From: Eubacteriales bacterium
Lineage (GTDB): Bacteria > Bacillota > Clostridia > Lachnospirales > Lachnospiraceae
Length of the DNA stretch: 64,000 nt
Direction of reading: 5' to 3'
NCBI GenBank assembly: GCA_030524175.1
Contig: JAUNHC010000001.1
Location: 248,001-312,000, forward strand
Shown: positions 8,403 through 17,968 of the stretch, in pieces
Numbering within the stretch: the stretch's first letter is position 1
Layout of the letters: each line of letters starts with the position of its first letter
Made by a program: the position numbers and the translations under genes
The notes under the pieces: generated by a model
Databases searched by the model: none
What the model saw: only the letters and a program-made list of their open reading frames with translations
What the model was told of the DNA's origin: nothing

Positions 8403-9932
8403 TTATGCTTTATGTCCCCCAATCTGTCTGTTCCGTTCCACTGTCATGGCACCTTCCTGAAGGTTCATACCTTTTATAACTGCATTTTTCCCATATTTCT
8501 TTTGAATGTCAAGGAGGGCTTTCTGCATTTTTCTTTCCCTTTCCAGCTTTGCCTCTTCCTCTTCCTTCTGTTTCTGCAAGGCATCATAGTCTGTAAACAG
8601 GTTCAGCTGTTCAAAGGTGTGCGGCTCTGATGCCGTACCTTCTGCCACTATATGATTTGCACAAAGATATACCCTTCGCACATAAAGGTTTTTGTCCGCA
8701 ATCCTGTCAAAGAGCTTCATTACTTCATCCGTGATCAGCATGGCTGAGGATGTATGCCTTCCCATATTTGCTGTTCCGTGTGCGTGTTTCGGGATTTTCC
8801 GGCCATAGCGGTCTGTGACGATTTCACCCTTGTACAGCTTTCGTATATTGGGATTTGTAAGATTTTCGATATCATAGCCCAAGGTGAGAACAATTTGATC
8901 TGTCATCATTCCTTTATCTACTAAATCAAGAGCCAGCTTATCTGCCATCTCCCGCACAATCAGCTTTGCTTTGTCATAATCATAGGGACACTGCAGGACT
9001 TGCCCGGAATTTATACTGTTATTCTCCGGTTTATAGGCTTTAATATCTTTCATTGTACATGGTTCCCAGCCCCAGGCATGGTCAATGAGCAGCTCAGCGT
9101 TCACTCCGAATAATTTATAGAGTAAATCTTCGTTGTGATATTCATTTGTCCTGCCGATGGAACATCGTGCGATATCTCCCATAGTATATAGTCCGTTTGT
9201 TTCCAGCTTCTTAGCGTAGCCTCTGCCGATCCTCCAGAAATCCGTAAGCGGCCGGTGCGTCCAAAGCTGCCGGCGGTACGACATTTCATCCAACTCTGCA
9301 ATGCTCACTCCATCCTGATCCGGGGGTATATGTTTTGCCACAATATCCATGGCAATTTTACATAAATAAAGATTGGTCCCTATTCCTGCAGTGGCCGTGA
9401 TACCTGTATTCTCTAATATATCTTGTGCTATTTTCTTAACCAGTTCCCGCGGAGACATCTGATAGGCATTTAAATAGTCCGATACATCCAGGAAGACTTC
9501 ATCTATGGAGTATACATGAATATCTTCAGGTGCTATATATTTCAGGTATATGTTATATATCCTTGTGCTGTATTCCATGTAACAAGCCATCCTTGGCGGT
9601 GCCACAATATAATCCACTGCCAAATCCGATGAAGCATTCAATTCGTTGATGTTCCAGGAGGCGCCGGCAAAAACATGTTCCGGAGCCATACGCAGCCGTT
9701 TGGCATTGATCTCTCTCACCTTCTGTACCACTTCAAACAGCCTTGGCCTTCCATGAATCCCGCAGGACTTAAGGGAAGGTGATACTGCAAGGCATATTGT
9801 CTTTTCCGTACGGCTTGCATCTGCCACCACCAGATTCGTAGTCATAGGATCAAGAAGACGTTCCTTACATTCCACAGATGCATAAAAAGATTTCAGGTCC
9901 ATTGCAATATAAATACGGTTCTCCTTTGCCAT
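8403..9932 (-). CDS. Y-family DNA polymerase (UvrX/DinB-UmuC type)
   Basis: A 509-residue translesion polymerase of the Gram-positive UvrX/YqjW group. The first catalytic Asp is in IYIAMDLKSFYASVE (about residues 7-21) and the second acidic pair in HVYSIDEVFLDVSDY near residue 143. Helix-hairpin-helix (around RPLTDFWRIGRGYAKKLE) and little-finger regions follow, and a charged coiled-coil tail lies near residues 455-485. GGAGAT precedes the ATG at 9932, and the gene starts 2 bp after the response regulator stop, so it is probably co-transcribed with a sugar-sensing system. These enzymes bypass DNA lesions at the cost of errors. No LexA-type box was found next to the gene. Confidence 0.9.
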   Translation of the reverse strand: MAKENRIYIAMDLKSFYASVECKERLLDPMTTNLVVADASRTEKTICLAVSPSLKSCGIHGRPRLFEVVQKVREINAKRLRMAPEHVFAGASWNINELNASSDLAVDYIVAPPRMACYMEYSTRIYNIYLKYIAPEDIHVYSIDEVFLDVSDYLNAYQMSPRELVKKIAQDILENTGITATAGIGTNLYLCKIAMDIVAKHIPPDQDGVSIAELDEMSYRRQLWTHRPLTDFWRIGRGYAKKLETNGLYTMGDIARCSIGRTNEYHNEDLLYKLFGVNAELLIDHAWGWEPCTMKDIKAYKPENNSINSGQVLQCPYDYDKAKLIVREMADKLALDLVDKGMMTDQIVLTLGYDIENLTNPNIRKLYKGEIVTDRYGRKIPKHAHGTANMGRHTSSAMLITDEVMKLFDRIADKNLYVRRVYLCANHIVAEGTASEPHTFEQLNLFTDYDALQKQKEEEEAKLERERKMQKALLDIQKKYGKNAVIKGMNLQEGAMTVERNRQIGGHKA

Positions 9933-9934
9933 GA

Positions 9935-11545
9935 TCAGTTATCTCCTTCCCGATGAACATACAGCGCATCTCTGAATTCCTTCTGGGAAATCCCGGTTGC
10001 ACTTTTAAATACTCTGTAGAAATATTTTACAGTATATCCTGTCAGTGCACTGATATTCACCACTGTACGGGAAGGCTCCTTCATGAGACGTATGGCCTGT
10101 GAAATCCGTATATCAGTAAGAATATCCAAAAATGTCTCATTTCGTTCCTGCTTAAACAGACGGCTTAAATAAAACTGAGTGATACCAATCTGTTCTGCTG
10201 TTGATTCCAGTGAAATATCCTGCATATAATTTTTATCCATATACAAAAGTGCCTTTTCTACATACTGATTAGATTTGCGCACAGGCCTTTTTAAATCAGA
10301 CGCAAGCTCTTTGATTTCTGATTTTATATGCATAAGGAATTCATTTTTTTCCATACAGGTATCTGCCGTGATCAGTTCTCCCCATATTCCCTTCTCGGAA
10401 TTTTCTCTTACCAGTCTGCCCAGACGCTCCTGAATCGTCCAGTTCGTTCCTGTCCTTCTCCTTTCCATCCTCAATAATAACGCAGCATTAACCAGCAGCT
10501 CTTCTGCATAAAAACAGATTGGAAATCTGACTCTGCTGTCTTGCTGTCCATCCTCCAGGCGAAAAATAATCTCTGCCATAGCCTTATCAGCTTCGTCTTC
10601 TTCAAGAAATGCAGCCACACTTCCTACACTATTCAAAAATGGATTTTTAACCAGCTCTTTCTGCTCCGTTTTGTAAAAAGAAATCCTCTTCTCTGCTTCA
10701 TTTTGCAGCGCAATTTCCGCCTCTACCACTGCCTCCGGCATCTGGTCAAAATTGTCTTTCCAGCAGCTTAATCCCACGCGTATTTCCAAATCAAATTTTC
10801 TGGAAAAACCATTCAGCAGCTCGTCCAGCCATCCTTTTATCCAAGCCTGTCCCCCTTCACTGTCCATCTCTTTCCCAGGCAGAAGATAGCAATAAAGTTT
10901 ATCCTCATACAGCAGAGAAAGACAGCAGCAATAATTTTTCAAACGGCTAACCAAAACCGGAAAAACCGTCTTCTGTTTTTGGTGTTCATTTATGTGAAAA
11001 GCTGCGATGATCCCGGCCCCTTTCCCACATGGATATTTTTCTGCAAATAACTTCCAGCCTTTGACATCTGGTTTATGCAGCAGAAAAGACATCATTATAT
11101 TGGTCTCTAGCATTTCATTTACTTTCCATGACATATTCTTTGAAATCTGCATCCCGGATATTTGTTTTTTATCTTCCACCTTTTTCAGCACACGGGAAAA
11201 AGCCTCCCGAAAATCATCCTCAAATACAGGCTTCACCAAAAAATCACTTGCACCAAGTTTTAGAGCACTATGGATATAATCGAATTTACTGTACGCTGTA
11301 TGTACAATAATCTCCATGCGGATATTTTTAGAGTTTAAAATTTCTATGGCCTCCAGACCACTCAAGCCAGGCATATTCACGTCCACTATTATAATGTCAG
11401 GCTCTTCCTTTTCTACTTGCTGAACAAGCACCAGACCGTCATATACACTTGGAAGTACCTTTACTTCAGGAAACAACCCGTCAAGCATATGTTCAACCGC
11501 CTCACAATGAAGAACCTCATCATCCGCAATCAATACTGTTATCAT
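9935..11545 (-). CDS. YesN-type response regulator with AraC DNA-binding domain
   Basis: A 536-residue regulator: receiver domain at residues 1-120 with acidic DDE (8-10), phospho-acceptor Asp55 in IIIVDVNMPGLSG and Lys105 in FLVKP; a long middle domain of YesN type; and two AraC helix-turn-helix motifs in the last 100 residues (ESTAEQIGITQFYLSRLFK and ISALTGYTVKYFYRVFK). AGGAGAT precedes the ATG, and the gene overlaps the histidine kinase by 26 bp. It would be phosphorylated by that kinase in response to a sugar sensed with the extracytoplasmic binding protein encoded first in the operon. Targets probably include this operon and other carbohydrate genes. Confidence 0.9.
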   Translation of the reverse strand: MITVLIADDEVLHCEAVEHMLDGLFPEVKVLPSVYDGLVLVQQVEKEEPDIIIVDVNMPGLSGLEAIEILNSKNIRMEIIVHTAYSKFDYIHSALKLGASDFLVKPVFEDDFREAFSRVLKKVEDKKQISGMQISKNMSWKVNEMLETNIMMSFLLHKPDVKGWKLFAEKYPCGKGAGIIAAFHINEHQKQKTVFPVLVSRLKNYCCCLSLLYEDKLYCYLLPGKEMDSEGGQAWIKGWLDELLNGFSRKFDLEIRVGLSCWKDNFDQMPEAVVEAEIALQNEAEKRISFYKTEQKELVKNPFLNSVGSVAAFLEEDEADKAMAEIIFRLEDGQQDSRVRFPICFYAEELLVNAALLLRMERRRTGTNWTIQERLGRLVRENSEKGIWGELITADTCMEKNEFLMHIKSEIKELASDLKRPVRKSNQYVEKALLYMDKNYMQDISLESTAEQIGITQFYLSRLFKQERNETFLDILTDIRISQAIRLMKEPSRTVVNISALTGYTVKYFYRVFKSATGISQKEFRDALYVHREGDN

Positions 11546-13097
11546 TTTTATCTCCTGTATACATTTCCAGTTTTATCATAATTCTAGTTCCCTGACCTTC
11601 CTTGCTTAGTATTTCCATCTTCACATTATTACCACCAAATAGTTGAAGACGTTTATATACATTGTGCAGGCCAATCCCTTTTTCCGCTTCATCCTCTGGA
11701 TTTTCCAAACTCCTGCGCAATTCATCTAATTTTTTTACCGACATTCCTATACCATTATCTTCAATAAATATGCAACAATACTTATTCTCTGACTGTTTCG
11801 TGCATATACGTATAAGCGCCCCACTCATCCTGTGTGCTACTCCATGGATTATACTGTTTTCCACTAACGGCTGCAAGATCAGGCAGGGAATCTTGACTTC
11901 ATTTACAGATTCATCTAATTCAAACTCAAATAAAATCCGTTCTCCAAGCCGTTCCTCCTGAAGGCTTACATAATTTCCCAATGCCATAAGTTCTTTTTGC
12001 AAAGGAACATTTTTTCCTATATAATCAAGACTGTACCGTAGAAAAGATGCCGTTTCCTTTAAAAGAAACGTTGTTTTTTCTTTTTTATCCAAATAAACGG
12101 TCTGCTGAATCATATTTAATGTGTTGAAAAGAAAATGAGGATTCATCTGCATCTGCAAACAGCGCAGTTCACTGGAGGTAAGCAGATTGATGATCCTTAA
12201 ATTTTCCATTTCCTGTTCTTTCAACCGTTCACGTACTGCCATGCTTTCCTTCAATTCGGCTACCTGCTGCTGTATCCTTTGGAGCATGGCAGTAAATGCA
12301 GAAGACAGGACTTCTATCTCTTTTACAGGAAATTCTGCCGTCTCTTCTTCACAATCAGGTGTCAGCTCATCAAGCCTATTATCTCTCACCCATTCCGCTC
12401 TTTTCGTAAGATTTCTGACCGGAAGAATAATTTCACCTGCCAAACGTCTTGTATTCTGTCTCACTATTAAAAACCCTATGATCAAAGCCCCCAGAATACT
12501 TCCCCCCAGCCAAAAGGATTTTTCCTTTAACTCTGTCCTCTGCTGTCTGAAATACTGATGCACTTCATGATACAATACCCCTTTCTTATTTACAACCGCC
12601 TGATATACATTGTCCAGCTCACCATAGATTTCCATGTGGTTCTGCATTATTTCAGTTGTTCGCTGGATATCGGAAGATACTGCGGACTGGTTTATTACCT
12701 TTTCATACATTTCACGGTAATTATCCAACAGATATCCCAAATCTCTCATATTTCGATGATAATTGCCCTGGATATTTAATTCCTTAAGAGCTTCAAAATT
12801 TCTTTGTATTTTCTCCTGCGTCCCTGTATATTCAATTGGATTTTTCTCACTTTCCAAAAATACATATTCAATTGTGGTATTTTGAATATTTAACAGTTCA
12901 TCAAAAAATTCTTCCAGATAGTAGATACTGTCAATCATTCTGTTATGGGCTTTTGCATAAACGCCTACTGTCATAAACATAAATATACATATGACTGCAC
13001 AAAAGCAACAAAGCAGAACATAATACTCTTTTAGCTTGGCATCAATTGTGCTTCTCTTTTTTTCAATATGAATTCCACTCCAGTGTCTGCCAGTCAT
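11520..13097 (-). CDS. YesM-type sensor histidine kinase
   Basis: About 525 residues: N-terminal membrane segment (YYVLLCCFCAVICIFMFM), extracellular helical sensor, second membrane segment (WLGGSILGALIIGFLIV), HAMP-like linker, then a His_kinase domain with phospho-acceptor His in QMNPHFLFNTLN and an ATPase domain with IEDNGIGM (N/G1 box) and KGIGLHNVYKRL (G2 box). The frame extends to a TTG at 13118; ATGs occur at 13109 and 13097. I use 13097, since GAGGAG is too close to 13109, but the exact start is uncertain. It overlaps the upstream binding-protein gene by up to 50 bp and the downstream regulator by 26 bp, so the three are clearly co-expressed. Confidence 0.88.
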   Translation of the reverse strand: MTGRHWSGIHIEKKRSTIDAKLKEYYVLLCCFCAVICIFMFMTVGVYAKAHNRMIDSIYYLEEFFDELLNIQNTTIEYVFLESEKNPIEYTGTQEKIQRNFEALKELNIQGNYHRNMRDLGYLLDNYREMYEKVINQSAVSSDIQRTTEIMQNHMEIYGELDNVYQAVVNKKGVLYHEVHQYFRQQRTELKEKSFWLGGSILGALIIGFLIVRQNTRRLAGEIILPVRNLTKRAEWVRDNRLDELTPDCEEETAEFPVKEIEVLSSAFTAMLQRIQQQVAELKESMAVRERLKEQEMENLRIINLLTSSELRCLQMQMNPHFLFNTLNMIQQTVYLDKKEKTTFLLKETASFLRYSLDYIGKNVPLQKELMALGNYVSLQEERLGERILFEFELDESVNEVKIPCLILQPLVENSIIHGVAHRMSGALIRICTKQSENKYCCIFIEDNGIGMSVKKLDELRRSLENPEDEAEKGIGLHNVYKRLQLFGGNNVKMEILSKEGQGTRIMIKLEMYTGDKNDNSIDCG

Positions 13098-14070
13098 CTT
13101 CCTGTACATACTCCTCAATATTGTTCTTTGTTATGCATATGGTATCAAGATAAATAACGTCCTCTATACTGCCTGTACCGGTCTCATCTTTTGTCTCATA
13201 GTATTTGTTCAGTGCTGAAACTGCCTGAAATCCTATCTGACGGGTATCCTGCATGATTATTGCATCGTAACATCCATTACGGAGATACTCCTCTGTTTTT
13301 TCTGTGAAATCGAACACTATTATACGCAGATCATCGTTTTTCCTTTGGCCGCCGTACAAAAGGTCTCCTATATTGTCTGAAGCAATTCCTTCCATTGAAA
13401 TGATCGCCTGGATATCAGGGTTCTCCTTCTCTACAAGAAGCAGCTTTTCTTTTAGTTCCAGCAAATTACCGTTATCCTCAATAATGTCTGCAATTTCCAT
13501 ATCAGGAAATTCTTTCAGCTTGTCCTGGATACCTTTTATCCTGTCTATCTGGCTCGACGCAGTTTTGCTTCTCACGATCAGAAGAATTTTACCTTTTTGT
13601 CCTGATATGTCCAGAAGCGTTTCCGCTGCCTGAAGCCCGGCCTTATAATTGTCAATTCCAATGTAGCAGGTTCGGTTACTGGAAGGAAAGTCACTGTTGT
13701 AAAAAATAACAGGAATTCCTGCTGATACCGCATTTTGAATCTGCTCGTCTGCATTATCGGCACCTTTCATTATAATTCCATCTGGACCAGACAGGGATGC
13801 ATCACGGAAATACTCCGGGATATTTGAATTATTATCTCCATACTCTACGAGAAGCGTATCTGTACCTCCTGCCAGATCGGCTTCTCTAATCCCCAATGCA
13901 ATAGAACACCAGAAACTTTCTTCCTTATTAGGAGACAGATAAACATAATTTCTTACTGCAGTGTCACTTGATGACTTCGGTTCACTCTCCGTATACAAAT
14001 CTATTGCAGATATCATGGCACACAAAACAAAAACAATAAATAAAAGTGTCAAAAACCTTGTTTTTTTCAT
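13063..14070 (-). CDS. Membrane-anchored sugar-binding protein (periplasmic-binding-protein type I fold)
   Basis: A 335-residue protein with an N-terminal hydrophobic anchor or signal segment (FLTLLFIVFVLCAMIS, no clear lipobox) followed by a type I periplasmic binding fold of the ribose/LacI kind: NYVYLSPNKEESFW at the first strand, GPDGIIMKGAD, IPVIFYNSDFP, YIGIDNYKAG, and a second lobe with IQAIISMEG. No transport permease is linked. Instead it heads an operon with a YesM/YesN kinase-regulator pair and overlaps the kinase gene, so it most likely acts as the extracellular sugar sensor that presents ligand to the kinase. GGGGG lies six bases before the ATG at 14070. Confidence 0.85.
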   Translation of the reverse strand: MKKTRFLTLLFIVFVLCAMISAIDLYTESEPKSSSDTAVRNYVYLSPNKEESFWCSIALGIREADLAGGTDTLLVEYGDNNSNIPEYFRDASLSGPDGIIMKGADNADEQIQNAVSAGIPVIFYNSDFPSSNRTCYIGIDNYKAGLQAAETLLDISGQKGKILLIVRSKTASSQIDRIKGIQDKLKEFPDMEIADIIEDNGNLLELKEKLLLVEKENPDIQAIISMEGIASDNIGDLLYGGQRKNDDLRIIVFDFTEKTEEYLRNGCYDAIIMQDTRQIGFQAVSALNKYYETKDETGTGSIEDVIYLDTICITKNNIEEYVQEDDWQTLEWNSY

Positions 14071-14088
14071 TGGTACCCCCGTTCTTTT

Positions 14089-14117
14089 ATTATAATTCTA
14101 TCATCTTCCTGTATAAA
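14089..14117 (-). promoter_or_regulatory. Candidate promoter of the sensor/kinase/polymerase/GH43 operon
   Basis: Perfect -10 TATAAT (minus strand, 14089-14094) with a weak -35 TTTATA (14112-14117) at 17-bp spacing. The -35 overlaps the T-run of the upstream terminator. The leader would be very short. Confidence 0.4.
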
Positions 14118-14153
14118 AAACCAGAGAGAACAAAGAATGCTCCCTCTGGTTTT
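14115..14153 (-). terminator. Intrinsic terminator of the esterase gene
   Basis: Minus-strand stem AAACCAGAG / CTCTGGTTT, extendable by wobble pairs, followed by a run of six T. It lies 35 bp after the esterase stop and insulates the downstream sensor operon. Confidence 0.8.
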
Positions 14154-14187
14154 ATCTGCTCCTATTTTTTAAATCCAGTGATAGACT

Positions 14188-15474
14188 CTACTCTATGCGC
14201 TCAGACTTTCCTGTATCAAGATTCCGTTTATACTGTGAAATAAAGCTCCAAATGTTTTCCGCATCATATCCGCTTGGCATATGCGCCCTGTTTACAGCCA
14301 GATAAAGGCACAAATCTTCTGTATCATTCATAGTACATTTATAGACAGGACTCGTTCCTGTGGAATCCACATCCACAACATTATCAAAAGGATATCCGTC
14401 ATAAAGTTCCGCTTCATTGGAAGGAGCATCTGCATAGGCATAACGCTGCTCAGCGGTAAGTGTTTTGTCAGAAACATTAAATGCATCCATTACACTGTTC
14501 CATCCACTGATAAACTGATCCTCAGCACCCTCGCTTGTCTCAAAAAATTCACGATCCTGCATTCCGTGAAGACCATACATATCTGCAGTACCTCCTACAT
14601 AGACCATAGGAAGAACATATTCCTGCATCTCTGCAACGTTTTCTTCTTCTGCAGCCCACCATCTTGTCGCCAGGCTAACCGGCTGGTCCATAACTGCACA
14701 TGCAGCAATTTCTTTTAGATTTGTCACTGAAAATCTCATGGAATTATTTCCTCCTCCTGAACTTCCCACCGCATAGATACGGGATGAGTCCACAGGATAA
14801 GCTTCTTTCACCGCCTCAATGATTTTATTTGTATTCTCATCATCACCGGTTTCTTCCTGGGCAACCAGAATCACACCTTCACTGGCAGCAATCTGGCAAA
14901 ATCCGAAAGTCTCTACCTGGTATGCAGCCTCACCGCCTCCATGGAACAGAACTATCATGGGATACTCTTTTCCTGATTCTTTTGCATCCACAGGCGAATA
15001 TACAAAATAATCACCGGTAATGCCTTCATCCCCTTCCGTTTCATCATAGTATGCTTCCTTTGACAAGCCTATATTTTTCCAGTAATTCAGCAATCCCTCA
15101 TCCATTTGGTCATCAGACCAAGCCATATGCGGATACCATAGCTCTGCTGTCTTTTTGCCTAAGGCACTGTTTATAAATTTGTCCAAATCGACCCTGGCAT
15201 CGTATCCCTCCTGGCGTCCCGTTGACAGAAATTGGATCACATGGGAAAGTGTGGGATTTTCGGTACTTGCATCCTGCTTATAACCGAAACTTACATCATA
15301 GAGATATTTTGATTCATAATTATATCCGTCTTCCTGTGCTTCCACAAAAATTTTGCCTGTTTTTCCGTCTACCCGTAAAATGTCATCTGCTGCAAATGCA
15401 GTTGTCTGCATTCCCAATACCATACTCATTCCAACTGCAAGAGCTAATCCTCTTTTTGCCTGTCTCAACTTCAT
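14188..15474 (-). CDS. Secreted PHB-depolymerase/feruloyl-esterase-like alpha/beta hydrolase
   Basis: A 428-residue exported enzyme with a clear signal peptide (KRGLALAVGMSMVLGMQTTAFA, cleavage likely after AFA near residue 28) and no sortase motif. The hydrolase core has oxyanion loop MIVLFHGGGE near residue 175, nucleophile elbow YAVGSSGGGN near residue 235, an acid candidate in YVGGTADMYG near residue 297, and a late His in NRAHMPSGY near residue 399, giving a complete Ser-Asp-His triad. The fold group contains polyhydroxybutyrate depolymerases and acetyl-xylan or feruloyl esterases; in a gut bacterium a plant- or host-polymer esterase is likelier. It stands alone, with its own promoter and terminator. 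Confidence 0.8.
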   Translation of the reverse strand: MKLRQAKRGLALAVGMSMVLGMQTTAFAADDILRVDGKTGKIFVEAQEDGYNYESKYLYDVSFGYKQDASTENPTLSHVIQFLSTGRQEGYDARVDLDKFINSALGKKTAELWYPHMAWSDDQMDEGLLNYWKNIGLSKEAYYDETEGDEGITGDYFVYSPVDAKESGKEYPMIVLFHGGGEAAYQVETFGFCQIAASEGVILVAQEETGDDENTNKIIEAVKEAYPVDSSRIYAVGSSGGGNNSMRFSVTNLKEIAACAVMDQPVSLATRWWAAEEENVAEMQEYVLPMVYVGGTADMYGLHGMQDREFFETSEGAEDQFISGWNSVMDAFNVSDKTLTAEQRYAYADAPSNEAELYDGYPFDNVVDVDSTGTSPVYKCTMNDTEDLCLYLAVNRAHMPSGYDAENIWSFISQYKRNLDTGKSERIE

Positions 15475-15568
15475 ATTCTTACCTTCCTTTGCTGATATTT
15501 GTTAAAAGCAGTGTGCTGCAACTCCCTTGTGTATGTAGAACTGCCGGCGCCATGGCACTGTTCTTTGA

Positions 15569-15597
15569 TTTATATATTAGCAAAGGTTGGCTGTAAA
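15569..15597 (-). promoter_or_regulatory. Promoter of the secreted esterase gene
   Basis: Minus-strand TTTACA (15592-15597), 17-bp spacer, TATAAA (15569-15574), about 95 bp ahead of the esterase start. The leader between contains a GC-rich patch but no structure I recognise. Confidence 0.6.
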
Positions 15598-15631
15598 TCT
15601 AAGGACATTTTCTTGAACTTTCAGTCCAATT

Positions 15632-15758
15632 TTTTGCACTGGAAAACATTCGCTGTAAAAACATGTTTTTTAATCCTTATAAATTCCTTTTTAAGCTTTA
15701 TCCCTTTCATCCATGCTCTCAAACCCCACATACTCATCTCTTATAGTTATCTGTATGT
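15632..15758. repeat. Direct repeat copy A (3' end of M56 gene plus flank)
   Basis: Two blocks, TTTTGCACTGGAAAACA (15632-15648) and a 49-bp block (15710-15758) covering the end of the M56 gene, recur exactly and in the same order and orientation at 20685-20701 and 20736-20784. The inter-block distance differs (78 versus 51 bp). The copies bracket about 5 kb holding blaI, the M56 gene and two broken insertion sequences. Confidence 0.85.
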
Positions 15759-17958
15759 GGTCATCACTGTATTCTGCTGCAAATTCATTTAATTTTGTCA
15801 CAATATCTGTTTTAGTCATTTTGAGCATATCCTCAATATCTGTTCCGTCCCAGAATTCTTTTATGGCTGTTTCCATACCTCCCACAGCACGGTCCCGCTG
15901 GCCGACTGTGACTGTCTCTTTGTCTGAAATGTGATAGGAATATTGATAATACATCGAACACCATGCAGCTAAACCAGCTTCCGCCTTTTCTTTTTGAAGA
16001 GTAATGCCCCCCAGAACAGGATCTTGCTCCGGTTTTCCGGTGTAATGGCTTTTTACAAACTCTGCATTTTCTATTCCGGATGTTCTGACTGTTAAGGCTG
16101 CAAAAGTTTTCTCCTCCTCAGACAGAGGAACAGAATAATCATTCACGCCAGTATCACTGTTGATCCTCTCCATTCGGTCATAATCTTCATTCCCCCAGTC
16201 GAGAAGAGCCATATTGAAGTCTTCTAAAGACATATTCTGATAATCCGGTGTTTTCAAAGAAAGAAGGGAACGATAATCTTCTTCTGTGGCATTTCCGTAT
16301 AAAGGGACTTCTTCTGTGTTTTGTATCTCTTCATTATTATTTTCGCTGGTCACTTCAGGTACAGACAAAGGGGTATAATAGTATTCCACAGTGATCTGGA
16401 GTTTGTCTGAATCCCATTGTTTTTTAAGCTCATCAATTCGCGTGTCAATGGATTCCTTCATAAAATCTTCATCTTGTAATTCTTCTTCGGAACGGTTACT
16501 CAAGGAAATCCCAAGTTTATTACTTATGTCTATACGGGCCTCTTTATATTCCCAAACAGTAAGTTTATCACTGTTTTCAATAGTTAGAGTAATGTAATAT
16601 TCCAATGTGGCATTATCGGAGGTTTCCGGATAAAACGTTTGTATATAACTGCCGAATCCCCTCGTCTGCCATCTCTCGGCAGTAAGAGGCTCAAGAATAT
16701 AAAAGATAAAAAAAGCAGTTTCATTGTCATCTCTCATTCCATACAACTTTTCATTCTGAAAAAACCGTTCCAATAATTCCCTATACTCTGTTGTATCAGT
16801 CAATTCCCACACTTTATTCCGAAAATGTGTAACGGTCATATCTTCATATCCGTCAAACTGCAGGGCAAGTAATTTTTCGTACTCTTCATCCGTAAAATCT
16901 CCGTCAGAAAGGACTTCTTTTTCATTTTCAGTGGGCGTCACTTCTCTTTCGTTTTCATCAGAAAACACTTCTCTTTCTTCCTGGCTCTTTATTGGTGAGG
17001 TGGCAAATGCAGTTGTCACACAGACGATCAATCCTGCTGCAATGAGGACTATAGATAAGGTATTCTTTTTTATTTTCATAATCGCTGTAATCCTTTCTTC
17101 GATGGCATTTTTGCTGAAATTGTTGCAAAATGGTGTCAGGCCGCTTTTCTTTACCTCCATATTGATGAGCATACACGCATAAGCGGTTTTAGAATTTTCC
17201 CCAAAACAACGTATCACACTTTCATCACAGGCCAGCTCAATATCGCGGTTAAAAAGTATATACATGGCCCACACAAAGGGATTGAACCAGTGGACACAAA
17301 GTGCAAAAGCGGAAATCCATTTTACCACTGAATCATAATGACGGATATGCACATATTCATGGAGCAACACATATTGCAGCTGCTCTGTTTCCGTCCAGTC
17401 TGTACCTTTCGGCATTAAAATCACAGGATGCACAATACCGTAAGTCAAAGGAGCTGAGATTCTGTCTGACTGCCGGATTGAAATAGTACGCTTTATTTGA
17501 TGGGATTTCAGCCACTGCTCTGTAAAATCATTGCTGACAGGCAGTGCAGTCCTGAATTCTAACCTGCAGCGCAGATAGGAAATGATAAAAAAGGCTGTAC
17601 AAAGTATCATGCCTGCACACCACACTACCAACAAAACAAATACCGGAGATATATTGTTCTCAGACAGCGGCTGAGTCTGATGCACCATATCAGTCTGCTG
17701 TATAGAGTACGGTATTGGTGATACAGTATTTCCAACAGCCGGGGCCGGGGTATACATGGGGACAGGAACATTGCGTCCGGCAAAGGAATATATACTTAAC
17801 ACAGATGGAATGGAGAACGGCAGCAGCAATCTGAGCAGGACGATTCCCCATAACACTAAAAATGTCTTTTTGGGCAGTTTATTCACTGCCACTGCCCGGA
17901 TAAAGACGACTGCTGATATAAGTACAGCTCCGGAAAAACTCATCTGTAACAAGTTCAT
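15691..17958 (-). CDS. BlaR1/M56-family membrane metallopeptidase sensor with long extracellular tail
   Basis: About 755 residues. Four membrane segments surround a cytoplasmic zinc-peptidase domain with HEYVHIRHYD near residue 200 (HExxH) and downstream ELACDESVIR. A membrane segment near residue 310 (TLSIVLIAAGLIVCVTTAFA) is followed by roughly 430 extracellular residues, not a penicillin-binding domain. That tail carries two related repeats (EEYEKLLALQFDGYEDM and EDYRSLLSLKTPDYQNM). The frame starts at 17988, but the ATG at 17958 is preferred because AGGTG is well placed six bases upstream. It follows the BlaI-type repressor by 10 bp; the pair should act as in BlaR1/BlaI, with signal-triggered proteolysis relieving repression. 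Ligand unknown. Confidence 0.85.
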   Translation of the reverse strand: MNLLQMSFSGAVLISAVVFIRAVAVNKLPKKTFLVLWGIVLLRLLLPFSIPSVLSIYSFAGRNVPVPMYTPAPAVGNTVSPIPYSIQQTDMVHQTQPLSENNISPVFVLLVVWCAGMILCTAFFIISYLRCRLEFRTALPVSNDFTEQWLKSHQIKRTISIRQSDRISAPLTYGIVHPVILMPKGTDWTETEQLQYVLLHEYVHIRHYDSVVKWISAFALCVHWFNPFVWAMYILFNRDIELACDESVIRCFGENSKTAYACMLINMEVKKSGLTPFCNNFSKNAIEERITAIMKIKKNTLSIVLIAAGLIVCVTTAFATSPIKSQEEREVFSDENEREVTPTENEKEVLSDGDFTDEEYEKLLALQFDGYEDMTVTHFRNKVWELTDTTEYRELLERFFQNEKLYGMRDDNETAFFIFYILEPLTAERWQTRGFGSYIQTFYPETSDNATLEYYITLTIENSDKLTVWEYKEARIDISNKLGISLSNRSEEELQDEDFMKESIDTRIDELKKQWDSDKLQITVEYYYTPLSVPEVTSENNNEEIQNTEEVPLYGNATEEDYRSLLSLKTPDYQNMSLEDFNMALLDWGNEDYDRMERINSDTGVNDYSVPLSEEEKTFAALTVRTSGIENAEFVKSHYTGKPEQDPVLGGITLQKEKAEAGLAAWCSMYYQYSYHISDKETVTVGQRDRAVGGMETAIKEFWDGTDIEDMLKMTKTDIVTKLNEFAAEYSDDHIQITIRDEYVGFESMDERDKA

Positions 17959-17968
17959 AATTGTCACC

